From: Proteles cristata cristata
Taxonomy: Eukaryota > Chordata > Mammalia > Carnivora > Hyaenidae
Length of the DNA stretch: 64,000 bases
Direction of reading: 5' to 3'
Assembly (NCBI GenBank): GCA_017311185.1
Contig: JAESUZ010001269.1
Span: 1,736,001-1,800,000 of the forward strand
The notes below the pieces were generated by a model. That model was not told the DNA's origin. It ran no database searches and saw only the letters and a list, made by a program, of their open reading frames with translations. How positions within the stretch are numbered: position 1 is the first letter of the stretch; each line of letters starts with the position of its first letter. Below are positions 36,640-48,098 of this stretch, piece after piece. Made by a program: the position numbers and the translations under genes.

Positions 36640-38060
36640 TTGAGGAATAATTCACAAATATAACTGTACTTGCTTACATTGTACAATGTCGTGATGTGAT
36701 ATATATATACATCGTGGAATAGTTACCAAAGTCAAGGTAATTAGTACATACATCACCTCATATAGTTAACTCTTGGTGTGTTTGGTGAGAATGTTCTCAG
36801 CTACTTTCAGGTATACAGTACTCTATTATATTTTTAAGTTTATTTTCAAAGGGAGAGAGATATGGTTTACAAATACTTTCTCCCCTTCCATAGGCTGTCT
36901 TTTCAATATACTGATGGTTTCTTTGGCTGTACAGAAGCTCTTTAGTTTAATGTGCTCCACTTCTTTCCATTTTTGTTGCCCGTGCTTTTGGTGTCTTATC
37001 CAAGAAATCATTACCAAGACCAATGTCAAAGAGCTACTTCCCTGATTTCATCTATAATTTTTATGCTTTCATGTCTTACATGTAAGTCTTTAATTCATTT
37101 CAAGTTAATTTTATGAAGGGCATAAGATACAGGTTCAGTTTTATTCCTTTGCATGTGGATATCTGGTTTTCCCAATATCATATTAAAGAGACTACCCTTT
37201 CTCCATTGTGCGTTCTTATTGGCCCTGTCAAAGATTAGTTGACAATCTATGCATGGGTCTTCTGGGCTCTCAGCTCTGACCACTGGTTGTGTGCCTGTTT
37301 TTATGCCAAAACCTTACTGTTTTGATTATAGTTGTGTAATATAGTTTGAAATCACAAAATGTGATACTTAAGCTTTGTTCTTCTTTCTCAGTATTGTTTT
37401 ACCTATTTGGGGCCTTTTAGGGCTCCATGAAAAGCTTAGGGCAGTTTTTTTTCTTTGAAAAATTCCATCGGAATTTTGATAGGGATGACACTGAATCTGT
37501 AGATTGCTTTCAGTAGTGTGGACATTTTAACAATATTAATTCTTATAATCCAAGTGCATGGGGTATCTTTTCCATTTATTTGTGTCTTTTTCAGTTTGTC
37601 TTAGTTTTCAGTGTACAAGCCTTTCACTTGCCTGGTTAACTTTATTCCGAAGTATTTTACTGTTCTTCATGTCACTGTAAATGGGATTCCTTTCTTTCTC
37701 TTTCACATAGTTCATTGTTAGTGTATAGAAACCTATAACTGATTTTTATATGTTGATTATATATCCTGTAACTTAACTGAATTCATTTGTTAGTTCTAAC
37801 AACTTTTTAGTAGAGTCATTAGGCTTTTCTTTATGTTGGATCATCTCATCTGCAAACAGAGATAATATTACTTCTCTCTTTCCAGTTTAGATGTCTTTCA
37901 TTTCTTTTCCTTGCCTAATTTCCATGACTAGGACTTCCAATATTATGGTAAGTAGAAGTGCTGAGAGTGGACATGCTTTTCCTATTCCTGATCTTAAAGG
38001 ACAGACTTTACGCTTTACACTTTACACCATTAAGTATAATATGAGCTGTGGGTTTGTCAT
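36640..38060 (-). repeat. Old L1, ORF2 and 3' UTR
   Basis: Antisense L1. The left part is 3' UTR-like (TTTATTGAGGAATAATTCAC). From about 36,866 the ORF2 order is clear: CTTTGGCTGTACAGAAGCTC, TTGGCCCTGTCAAAGATTAG, GCCTTTCACTTGCCTGG, CATCTGCAAACAGAGATAAT. Many stops. Confidence 0.87.
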
Positions 38061-38504
38061 ATAATAACCCTTTTTATGTCAGTGCAGTGACAGCTCCAGC
38101 CCTGGGGAAGAAGCATAGCAGTGGGGACCAGCAGAGCCTCTGGGCAGCTCCGTCAGATGGCTTCAGTATTGGTGGGGACTGCGGCTGTCCTCAGGAGTGA
38201 AGGCTGCAAAGGCAGTGAGGCTTATTAGGGTTCTGCTCTCTTTTTCCCCTGTGGGGTAAAATCCCTCCAAGGGGATCCTTCTTGGCACCGTGTTGTTTTG
38301 GACATGACACAGGTAGAATGTCTCCTACTCTTTTCTACGCAGCCATTCTCAGTTTCTTAGCTCTGAAGTGATCTGCGCCTCCTTCATTGTAGTCCAGAGC
38401 TTCCCCAGAGCTGTTTACACCAGTTTGTAGTTATTTACTTACTGGGTTTTTTGTTTGTTTTTGTGGGGGAGATGAGCACCAAGACCTTCCAGCCAGCCAT
38501 GGTG
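38061..38504. other. Unassigned, possibly repeat-derived
   Basis: GC-richer stretch between two L1-like blocks (CCAGCAGAGCCTCTGGGCAG..GGTGGGGACTGCGG). No confident assignment. Confidence 0.3.
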
Positions 38505-38830
38505 CTGAACTACATTATTACTTTTGAATGTTGCATAGTATTCCACAATATTTTACTTGTCCATCCTCCTAGCTTTCAACTAGTGTTAATTCTCTGCTGC
38601 CAGAAACTGCTCTCATGAAGATCATCATCTGTGTCCCCTAGAGAGTTTCCCCAGGTGTATATGTTGCTGGGTCAAAGGTGTATGTATGTGTTTTTATTTA
38701 TTTATTATGGCCAGATTACTCTGCAGAATGGCAGTATCAGTTTACATCCCCACAAGCTCTACATGAGGGTTTCCTTTAGGAACTTCTTTACAGCAAAATT
38801 TCAGTATGTTCCAATGCCTGTTTAGTGTGT
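38505..38830 (-). repeat. Possible old L1/HAL1 fragment
   Basis: TGTTGCTGGGTCAAAGGTG, then CAGTATCAGTTTACATCCCC, follows the antisense L1 ORF2 tail order but is very diverged. Confidence 0.4.
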
Positions 38831-39110
38831 CTTCATTATCAAAAAGGAAGGCTGAACCAGGTTCCTCAGACCCTCCATAACTACAGTCTGTCTTCTAGAT
38901 GAAAGGAGAATTTGAACAAGTCTTAAACCCAACTTTTAATTGTCTGGATTAGGTCACCTACCTCTTCCTGTCCAAACACCATGGCCAAAGCAATCACGTG
39001 TGAGAACCGAATAACTGACGGCCCTAACTAAAACCTCAGTATTCTTACCAAAAGAGGAAGAAAGGGATGTTGAATGACGAGAACAAGTGCTTACTAGAGC
39101 ATATATTCCT

Positions 39111-39339
39111 TAAAATATTTTCTTAATGTTTTATTTATTTCTGAGAGAGAGAGAGAGAGAGAGACAGCATGAGCAAGGGAGGGTCAGAGAGAGAGGGAGA
39201 CACAGAATCTGAAACAGGCTCCAGGCTCCGAGCTACCTGTCAGCACAGAGCCCAACGTGGGGCTCAAACTCACCAACTGTGAGATAATGACCTGAACCGA
39301 AGGCAGACTCTTAACCAACTGAGCCACCCAGGTGCCCCA
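39111..39339 (-). repeat. SINEC, young-looking
   Basis: Antisense, head GGGGCACCTGGGTGGCTCAG (minus). Perfect 16-bp target duplication TAGAGCATATATTCCT at 39,095-39,110 and 39,340-39,355. Confidence 0.95.
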
Positions 39340-39459
39340 TAGAGCATATATTCCTAAAACCACAGCCTTGTGGTTAGCAGGTATGACCAATCCACACCCC
39401 TAGCCCAAGCCCTGAGCAATGTCCAAGATGGCTCAGATTTCTTTCTGCAGTAAAGACCA

Positions 39460-39880
39460 CCTCAAAACATAATGGCTTAAAATGGCAGTCGTTTATTTAC
39501 TCATGATCTTGTACATGAGCTCAACTGGGTGGTTCTTCTGGTATTTTGTCTAGAATTACTCACATGGCTATCATCATCTTGCAACTTATCTGGAGCGAGA
39601 AGATCCAAGAGGGCCTCACATGCATGGAGATCGGCTGAGACTGCTAGCTGGAATGTCTCTGTTCTCATCCATGCAGCCCCCCTGACAAGATGGCCTGCAT
39701 TGCTTACACAGAGCTGATCAAAGTAGGGAAGCCTTAATGCAAGAGCACATATGAGGTCTCTGGCTTGACATTTGCTGATGTCTCACTGACCAAAGTGTGT
39801 CACATGGCCAAACCCAAAATCAACATGGGAAGGCATCACATAAAGTAAGTACCAAAAGCATGCTTTATTGGGAGCCATTA
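39460..39880 (+). repeat. Ancient interspersed repeat, family not named
   Basis: AACATAATGGCTTAAAATGG, TTATTTACTCATGATCTTGT, then GCATCACATAAAGT: a mammal-wide repeat layout in which the motif 'ggcttaaaa..tttattt..ctca' recurs. Not assigned to a family. Confidence 0.4.
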
Positions 39881-40476
39881 GAGTCACCACCTACTCTCTT
39901 GGAGGACAGTTCTACAGCACATTACACTACACTTGTGTTATATTGAGAATCACCTAGAAAGAGATAGGACTCCCTGGCCAAAAACTGAAACCAAGAAAGA
40001 CAAACCTAGAGAAATATTTGGCTCTTCTAGGTTGAGCCAGCCCAGGAGATTGAGAAAACACTGATATAATGGCTCCTAAGACAACACCCCTCATGGAGAG
40101 TGGAAAGAAGTTCAAGGTACAAAGAGGCAATGTAACTTTGAACTTTGTAGCTCAAAGACATCCTCTGAACGGAGATTCTCAGCCATAGAAGCAATGTGTG
40201 GTAGAGAGGACTAATTGTCCACCCAACACCCATTCTTCTCTTTGTGCTTGTTAACAGAACCCCATTCTATTCAAGGGAATGATCTTCTCTAATGAAAAAC
40301 TATATTGATCAGCCTCCCATGAATCTAAGTATGGTAATGTGAAAGTAAATATGGCCAATCACACTCTGGAAAACAGTGTGGAGATTCCTCAAAAAGTTAA
40401 AAATAGAACTATCCTATAATCCAGCAGTTGACTGTTAAGTATTTACCCAGAGGACACAAAATACCGATTTGGAGGG

Positions 40477-41580
40477 TGTTGGGAGCCATTCTGAGCCCAC
40501 TAGTCGAGAAAACTCCTGGTGAGGTTAAAGCAAGTTTGCACGGTCTCTTGCCAATCAGATGACGACTGATATCCACCCCCACTCAATTATTTCTGCTTGA
40601 GCACTGACCCCCAAGGCACCTTGTTGATCAATATCGGGAGTGACTTGTCCCCTTATTCCGGCCCTGGTATGATGATTGCACCTTGTGAAGGAACTTATTG
40701 TGGGAACTTCTTCTTTTGATTATGGGAACAGACATCGTGTCTCCAGAAGGCCCTGTTTCCCTCCATACTTTCCCTTGAGCTATGAACAGGCTAATGACCC
40801 CTAGTCATAAAAGACTGACCTTTACAGGTACAATTCTGTTTCTACTGTTGCATTAGTCCAAGATGTTCATACAGCTCAACATGTAAATCAACTAACCAAA
40901 AATGTCTCTCATGCCCTAGCTATTCAAGAAATCATAAAAGTAGACACAAAGGTAAATGCACTCAAAGAGGATATTCTATATATTGGAAATAAGCTAAACT
41001 CTTTAAAGGTATGGTTGGCTCTCTGGTGCAATAAAGCATATAACTGGAAAACCAAGTCTTGCCCAGAGACAAAGAGCCTAACTTAGAGAGAAGAAACAGA
41101 TAAGGGCAGAAGATAAGTTAGTACATACACCTTTGCTAATTGATGGTGTATAGCAGCCCCTTCCCTAAGGCCTACTTTCCACAAACACCTTCCCTTACCC
41201 TGGCAGCTGTGATGAGGATGGATAAGAGTATCTACAAACCTATGACTCAATCTTAGTGTTATTATAATGTGAACACTTTGTTATTTTCTTAGTTACTCAA
41301 CTTCACTATAATTGGGGCTGTTCTGCAAGAAAATTTCTGTAAAACCTGTTTCTGTACATTTTCCAAAAACACCTTATCACAAAGAGCTATCCATTGTAAA
41401 CATTCCATTTCCTGATGCCATGTTAACTTTTGACCTATAAATAAAGACACCAAAACCGACAGGACAGAGATGCCTGCCTGGTGATCAGAAAGGATCTCAG
41501 GGCTCTCTCACTCTGTTTCGCCGACACCGTCCATCCTTCAGGGACCCCTGGACCTGTCAGAGCCAGCGCAGCCTCCGACA
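40477..41580 (+). mobile_element. Class II (betaretrovirus-like) ERV remnant, LTR-like ends around an env fragment
   Basis: Starts TGTTGGGAGCC, a U3 start common to class II LTRs, and ends CCTCCGACA. Flanked by GGAGGG (40,471-40,476) and GGGGGG (41,581-41,586), a 6-bp target duplication with one mismatch, the size expected for this class. Near the right end are a TATA-like CTATAAATAAAG (41,436-41,448) and a polyadenylation-type AATAAAG followed by a CT-rich U5-like stretch. Between the ends is a decayed env transmembrane-subunit fragment. Gag, pro and pol are absent. It is either a deleted provirus or an LTR that has captured env sequence. Confidence 0.78.
40856..41086 (+). pseudogene. ERV env fragment (transmembrane subunit ectodomain), defective
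   Basis: About 76 codons open to a TAG at 41,084-41,086. The composition and order (a heptad-like region with LTKNVSHALA, then a cysteine near the end) match the ectodomain of class II retroviral transmembrane env. There is no surface subunit, no usable fusion-peptide or membrane-anchor segment and no start codon in context, so it is a fossil with no entry function. Confidence 0.7.
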
Positions 41581-41696
41581 GGGGGGATACATGTACCCCG
41601 ATGTTTAGAGCAGCATTATTGACAATAGCTAAAGTATGGAAAGAGCCCAAATGCCCATCGACGGATAAATGGATTAAGAAGATGTAGTATATATAT

Positions 41697-43624
41697 TGAT
41701 ACTCTACATCGAAAACCCGACAGACTCCACCAGAAGCCTACTAGAACTGATCCAAGAATTCAGCCACGTTGCAGGGTACAAAATCAACGTACAGAAATCG
41801 GTTGCATTTTTATACACCAACAATGAAGCAACAGAAAGAGAAATCAAGAAACTGATTCCATTCACAATTGCACAAAAAACCATAAAATACCTCCGAATAA
41901 ACCTAACCAAGGATACAAGAGATCTGTATGATGAAAACTATAGAAAACTTATGAAGGAAATGGAAGAAGACACAAAGAAATGGAAAAACATTCCATGCTC
42001 ATGGATAGGAAGAATAAATATAGTTGAGATGTCATTACTACCCAAAGCACTCTACACATTCAATGCAATTCCAATCAAAATTGTAACAGCATACTTCTCA
42101 AAACTAGAACAAACTATCCTCAAATTTGTATGGAACCACAAAAGACCCCAAATAGCCAAAGTAATACTGAAAAATAAAACCAAAACGGGAGGGATCACCA
42201 TCCCAGACTTTAGCCTCTACTACAAAGCTGTCATCATCAAGACAGTATGGTATTGGCACAAAAACAGACACATAGACCAATGGGACAGAATTGAGAACTC
42301 AGAAGTGGGCCCAAAAGTATACAGCCAACTGATCTTTGAGAAAGCAGGAAAGAATATCCAATGGAAAAAAGACAGCCTTTTTAACAGATGGTGTTGGGAG
42401 AACTGGACAGCAACATGCAGAAGAATGAAACTAGATCATTTTCTCACATCATGCACAAAAACAAACTCAAAATGGATAAAGGACCTGAACGTGAGACAGG
42501 AAACTATCAACACTCTAGAGGAGAAAGCAGGAAACAGCCTCCTTGACCTCCACCGCAGCAACTTCTTACTTGACACATCCCCAAAAGCATGGGAATTAAG
42601 AGCAAAAATAAATGATTGGGACCTCATCAAGATTAAAAGCTTCTGCACAGCCAAGGAAACAACCCAGAAAATTAATAGGCAACCAACGGAATGGGAAAAG
42701 ATAGTTGCAAATGACATATCAGATAAAGGGTTGATATCCAGAATCTACAAGGAACTCACCAAACTACACGCCCGAAAAACAAACAACCCAGTGAAGAAAT
42801 GGGCAGAAGATATGAACAGACACTTCTCCAAAGAGGACATCCAGATGGCCAACAGACACATGAAACGATGCTCAGCATCCTCCTCATCAGGGAAATACAA
42901 ATCAAAACCACACTGAGATACCACCTCACGCCAGTCAGAGTGGCTAAAATGAGCCAATCAGAGAACTCTAGATGCTGGCGAGGATGTGGAGAAACGGGCA
43001 CCCTCCTACACTGTTGGTGGGAATGTAAACTGGTACAGCCCCTCTGGAAAACAGTGTGGAGGTTCCTCAGGAAACTAACAATAGAACTCCCCTATGACCC
43101 AGCAATAGCACTGCTAGGAATTTACCCGAGGGATACAGAAATGCTGATGCATAGGAGCACATGTACCCCAATGTTCATAGCAGCACTCTCCACAATAGCT
43201 AAAACATGGAAAGAGCCTAAGTGTCCATCAACAGATGAATGGATCAAGAAGATGTGGTTTATCTATACCATGGAATACTACATGGCAATGAGAAACAATG
43301 AAATGTGGCCATGTGTAGCAACATGGATGGACCTTGAGGGTGTTATGCTGAGAGAAATAAGTCAGGAAGAGAAGGACAAATATCATATATTTGCATGTAT
43401 AGGAGGATTAGGAGGAACTTGACGGAGGAACAAGGGGGAGAAGAAGGGCAGAAATGGTGAGGGGAAAGGGAGAGAGGCAAACCATGAGAGACTCTTGAAT
43501 GCTGACAAAAACTGAGGACTGATGGATGTGGGGAGAGGGGATGGGCATGGAGGAGGACACTTGTGGGGATGAGCACTGAGTGTTATGTGGAAACTAAGTT
43601 GACAATAAACTATTTGTAAAAAAA
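41697..43624 (+). mobile_element. Young L1, 5'-truncated, ORF2 3' half, frameshifted
   Basis: Inserted in the old L1, with flanks AAGATGTAGTATATATAT (41,679-41,696) and AAGATGTATATATATAT (43,625 on) as target duplication, the latter since expanded as a TA repeat. Encodes the reverse-transcriptase thumb and C-terminal part of ORF2p. The frame is open to 42,916 but lacks one base near 42,879 relative to the copy at 45,319-46,818 (GCATCCTCC against GCATCGCTCC). The remainder continues in another frame to 43,422, including the Cys-rich C-x3-C-x7-H-x4-C motif. 3' UTR and AATAAACTATTTG end are present. Confidence 0.95.
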
Positions 43625-43626
43625 AA

Positions 43627-43628
<2 letters not shown>

Positions 43629-43657
<29 letters not shown>
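43629..43657. repeat. (TA)n microsatellite
   Basis: About 14 TA units at the right edge of the young L1, grown from the target duplication. Confidence 0.9.
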
Positions 43658-44045
43658 GGAATATTACTCAGCCATCAAAAAGAATGAAATATTGCCATTT
43701 GCAACAACATGGGTGGAGCCAGAGAGTATTATGCTAAGTGATAAAAGTAGGAGAAAGACAAATACCATATGATTTCACTCATACGTGGAATTTAAGTAAC
43801 AAAACAGATGAACATAGGGGAAAGAAAAAAGAGAGACGCAAACCAGAAAACAGACTCTTAACTACAGAGAGCAAACTGAGAGTTACTGGAGCGGGGGTGG
43901 GCAGAGAGATGGGCTAAATGGGTAATGACTATTAAGGAGGACTTGTGATGAGCACTGTTTTATTTATGGATGAATCACTAAATTCTACACTTGAAACTAA
44001 GATTACACTACATGTTAATGAACTGCAATTTAAATAAAAACTTGA

Positions 44046-44249
44046 GGGCTGCCTGGGTGGCTCTGTTGGTTGAGCCTCTGACTTTGCCCAGGGTCATGAT
44101 CTCATGGTTCATGAGTTCCAGCCGCACACTGGGCTCACTGCTGTCAGTGCAGAACCAGCTTCTAATCCTCTGTCCCCATCTCTCTCTACTCCTCCTCCAC
44201 TCATTCTCTCTCTCTCTTTCTCAAAAATAAATAAGAATTTTTAGAAGAT
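44046..44249 (+). repeat. SINEC at the 3' end of the old L1
   Basis: Head GGGCTGCCTGGGTGGCTCTG; flanks AAATAAAAACTTGAG and AAATAAAAACTCAAG resemble each other (target duplication with two mismatches), so it landed in the L1 tail. Confidence 0.9.
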
Positions 44250-45305
44250 AAAATAAAAACTCAAGAAGGATAAAAAGTTATAAAATAATAAAAAATATGA
44301 CTAATCACATGTAAGTGGAAATTAATTGTTGGGTAAAAGTTCCAGGAAACCTCTTAAAGGGGGGCATACTCTGAGTCCCTTGGTCTTTTCTCTTCTTCCT
44401 CCCTGGAATATGTACATGATGGCTGGAGCTCCAGTAGTCATATTAAACAGTGAAATGACCTTGGGGATGAAGCCCTTGTGCCAAGGATGGTGGAGTAGAA
44501 AAACCAATATCTAAGTCCCCAGTGATAGACCTGCAGGCTTCTTTCACAAGAATGAACAAACTATATTATGAAGCCATTCTTTGAGTTTTTGGACAATATA
44601 TCTGAACTTAATCCTAACTAGTACTACTCAAGGTAGATTGAGTCATTTATATTTTGTAAAATTGGGCTATTTGTGGCTTCTTGAAACTTGGTATTTATTT
44701 TCTTTTTGTTCTGTTTTACAGAAAGTCTTCTGAAGTTCCGTCCTTGTTCTAGTTGTACCCAGGGAGCACAACGCAAGAGAACTTTGCCCAGGCAGAGACC
44801 GGGTGCAGGTGGGTGGTGGTAATAACAAAATGAGAAGACACATGAAGGGCATAATTAGAACTACAGATTGGCTTCCCTTCATCACTTGGACACATTGATA
44901 AACTTAAATACCAGAGGTTCTGAACTACTAAGAGAAGAGAATTACTCTTTATACATCCTGGAGAGTCATCAGATAAACCTTGAACATTCTTTAAAAGAGA
45001 GAAAACATTTGGACACAGAAAAGAGAAGACAATGGACATTCCAAACAAGGGTAGTCTCATAAGCATGAGCTCTGAGTCAGTGACAGTGTGCTGGGTGGAC
45101 TCACAGGAATGGACTTGTTAGGGTAAAGGGTTCATCTGGGAAAGTCATAGGACTATGGTATGGAACAAGAGTAGATAAAGGTTTTAGTAACATTTTAGAG
45201 CTTGATTATTTCTCCCAAAATCATCAAGCAGAGCCTGAGGATTTTTTAGGTAGGGGGATAATATGATGAAACTAATGATTTTAAAAGTCCATCTGGTCTT
45301 GATAT
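44250..45305. other. Upstream intergenic unique sequence
   Basis: No gene or repeat recognised. Confidence 0.5.
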
Positions 45306-45318
45306 TAAAGATGGGTTT

Positions 45319-46818
45319 CGCACAAAAGACCCCGAATAGCCAAAGTAATCCTGAAAAATAAAACCAAAACGGGAGGGATCACCATCCCAGACTTTAGCCT
45401 CTACTACAAAGCTGTCATCATCAAGACAGTATGGTATTGGCACAAAAACAGACACATAGACCAATGGGACAGAATTGAGAACTCAGAAGTGGACCCAAAA
45501 GTATACAGCCAACTAATCTTTGACAAAGCAGGAAAGAATATCCGATGGAAAAAAGACAGCCTTTTTAACAGATGGTGTTGGGAGAACTGGACAGCAACAT
45601 GCAGAAGAATGAAACTAGATCATTTTCTCACACCATGCACAAAAATAAACTCAAAATGGATAAAGGACCTGAACGTGAGACAGGAAACTATCAACACCCT
45701 AGAGGAGAAAGCAGGAAACAACCTCCTTGACCTCCACCGCAGCAACTTCTTACTTGACACATCCCCAAAAGCAAGGGAATCAAGAGCAAAAATAAACTGT
45801 TGGGACCTCATCAAGATTAAAAGCTTCTGCACAGCCAAGGAAACAACCCAGAAAATTAATAGGCAACCAACGGAATGGGAAAAGATAGTTGCAAATGACA
45901 TATCAGATAAAGGGTTGATATCCAGAATCTACAAGGAACTCACCAAACTACACGCCCGAAAAACAAACAACCCAGTGAAGAAATGGGCAGAAGATATGAA
46001 CAGACACTTCTCCAAAGAGGACATCCAGGTGGCCAACAGACACATGAAACGATGCTCAGCATCGCTCCTCATCAGGGAAATACAAATCAAAACCACACTG
46101 AGATACCACCTCACGCCAGTCAGAGTGGCTAAAATGAGCCAATCAGAGAACTCTAGATGCTGGCGAGGATGTGGAGAAACGGGCACCCTCCTACACTGTT
46201 GGTGGGAATGTAAACTGGTACAGCCCCTCTGGAAAACAGTGTGGAGGTTCCTCAGAAAACTAACAATAGAACTCCCCTATGACCCAGCAATAGCACTGCT
46301 AGGAATTTACCCAAGGGATACAGAAATGCTGATGCATAGGAGCACATGTACCCCAATGTTCATAGCAGCACTCTCCACAATAGCTAAAACATGGAAAGAG
46401 CCTAAGTGTCCATCAACAGATGAATGGATCAAGAAGATGTGGTTTATCTATACCATGGAATACTACATGGCAATGAGAAACAATGAAATGTGGCCATGTG
46501 TAGCAACATGGATGGACCTTGAGGGTGTGATGCTGAGCGAAATAAGTCAGGCAGAGAAAGACAAATATCATATGTGTGCACGTATAGGAGGATTAGGAGG
46601 AGCTTAACAGAGGAACAAGGGGGAGAAGAAGGGCAGAAATGGTGGGGGAAAGGGAGAGAGGCAAACCATGAGAGACTCTTGAATGCTGACAAAAACTGAG
46701 GACTGGTGGATGTGGGGGGGAGGAGGGGTGGGCATTGAGGAGGGCACTTGTGGGGATGAGCACTGGGTGTTATGTGGAAACTAATTTGACAATAAACTAT
46801 TTTAAAAAATAATAATAA
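45319..46818 (+). mobile_element. Young L1, 5'-truncated, with open ORF2 C-terminus
   Basis: Perfect 13-bp target duplication TAAAGATGGGTTT at 45,306-45,318 and 46,819-46,831. Without a start codon of its own, the frame is open from 45,321 to the stop at 46,607 (428 codons), giving the ORF2p C-terminal part. Visible are [29 protein letters not shown], the Cys-rich motif C-W-R-G-C...H-C-W-W-E-C, and the end GGLGGA. The 3' UTR contains a G-rich run (46,713-46,727) and ends AATAAACTATTTTAAAAAAT. It is close to identical to 41,697-43,624 over the shared part. As it is truncated, it cannot move by itself. Confidence 0.96.
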
Positions 46819-46831
46819 TAAAGATGGGTTT

Positions 46832-47319
46832 GGAACTGAAGAGAATCTAGAGGTTAAAAGAGCCTTTGAAGGCTCTTATAATAATCCAGATGTGAAATAA
46901 TCTTTTCCCGGGTGGACTAAATTGATAGCACCGGAATGGAAAGGAAGAGGAAGAGGTCATCAGGACAAGAAGGAAGTCATCAGGACAAGAGGACTTCAAA
47001 GTTCCAAGCAGCACTAACATGGTTACTAGGGAGCTTGTTTCTCTGAAAAACTAAGAAACTAAAAAAGTGTTACTGAGACCTATTACAAAAAACATTAAGG
47101 AAAAGTTTCTGAGTTTTTAGGTCAGATACCAAAGTCAAAGTTTATCTGAAAATCAAAACAGCATATTCAAAGAAAACAAAAATGTTCAACCTGAGCAATC
47201 CCATTATTAAGCTGTGTCACCCAGACCCATAGAACAACTGTGGAACTGTGTATCTTTTTGTAGATGTATAAACTTCTCTATAGGGCAATACAAGTGAAAC
47301 GGCTAAAACTGTAAGCTTT
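46832..47319. other. Unique sequence with a short direct repeat
   Basis: GTCATCAGGACAAGA occurs twice (about 46,956 and 46,977), a local tandem duplication. Nothing else recognised. Confidence 0.5.
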
Positions 47320-47526
47320 CTTTCACAACTTTTTATTAATGTTTGTTTATTTTTGAGAAAGACAGAGAGCATGAGCAGGGAAGGGGCAGAAAGAGGGAGA
47401 CAGTGGATCCGAAGCAGGCTCTTAGCTCACAGCAGAGAGCCCAATGCAGGGCTTGAACTCACAAACTGTGAGATCATAACCTGAGCTGTTCAGTCAGTTC
47501 AACTGACCGAGCCACCCAGGCACCAC
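47320..47526 (-). repeat. SINEC
   Basis: Antisense, target duplication AAAACTGTAA(G/C)CTTT at 47,305-47,319 and 47,527-47,541 with one mismatch. Confidence 0.93.
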
Positions 47527-47715
47527 AAAACTGTAACCTTTGCTAAATGCAATCCGGTATTTTAGATTGGATCCTGAGATAGAAAAAGGACATTAGTGGA
47601 AAAACTGGTGAAATCTGAATGAAGTCTAGAGCTTAGTAAATAGAATGTACCCATGTTAAACTCAGTTTCAGCAAATGTACCAAGTTACATAAGATGTTAC
47701 GATTAGGGGAAACCA

Positions 47716-47940
47716 GGGGCACCTGGGTGGCTCAGTCGGTTGAGTGTCCAACTTCCTCTCAGGTCATGATTTCGCAGTTCGTGGGTTAGAGCCCCGCACT
47801 GAGCTCTATGCTGACACCTCAGAGCCTGGAGCCTGCTTCGGATTCTGTTGTCTCCCTCCCTCTCTGTCTCTCCCCTGCTCACACTCTGTCTCTCTCTGTC
47901 TCTCCAAAATAAATAAACGTTAAAAAAATTTTTTTTAAAT
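47716..47940 (+). repeat. SINEC, full-length
   Basis: Head GGGGCACCTGGGTGGCTCAG, tail AAATAAACGTTAAAA. Target duplication ATTAGGGGAAAC: left copy 47,702-47,713, right copy split by an L1 (47,941-47,949 and 48,081-48,092). Confidence 0.95.
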
Positions 47941-47949
47941 ATTAGGGGA

Positions 47950-48080
47950 TGACAAAAACTGAGGACTGATGGATGTGGGGGGGAGGGGGATGGGCATGGA
48001 GGAGGGTACTCGTGGGGATGAGCACTGGGTGTTACGTGGAAACTAATTTGACAATAAACTATTTGTAAAAAAAAAAAAAT
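47950..48080 (+). mobile_element. Tiny L1 3' end (about 130 bp) inside the SINE's target duplication
   Basis: TGACAAAAACTGAGGACTG through GATGAGCACTGGGTG to AATAAACTATTTGTAAAAA, matching the 3' ends of the young L1s. Flanked by ATTAGGGGA on both sides (47,941-47,949 and 48,081-48,089). Confidence 0.93.
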
Positions 48081-48098
48081 ATTAGGGGAAACTGAGTA

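Larger units (their letters stand above)
40361..44045 (+). mobile_element. Old L1 3' end split by an ERV remnant and a younger L1
   Basis: Three separated pieces read as one L1: 40,361-40,476 (CACTCTGGAAAACAGTGTGG to CAAAATACCGATTT), 41,587-41,696 (ATACATGTACCCCGATG to GATTAAGAAGATGTAG), and 43,642-44,045 (GGAATATTACTCAGCCATC through GATGAGCACTG to the tail). Between pieces 1 and 2 lies the ERV element; between pieces 2 and 3 lies a 1.9-kb L1. The intact L1 order for this segment can be seen at 20,620-21,400. Confidence 0.88.

Noticed and set aside
40856..41086. Functional (domesticated) env gene
   Set aside because: Only a transmembrane-subunit fragment of about 76 codons without start, signal peptide, surface subunit or membrane anchor.
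41696..42916. 406-codon frame as a cellular gene
   Set aside because: It is L1 ORF2p, with 3' UTR, target duplication and a frameshift; listed as a mobile element.
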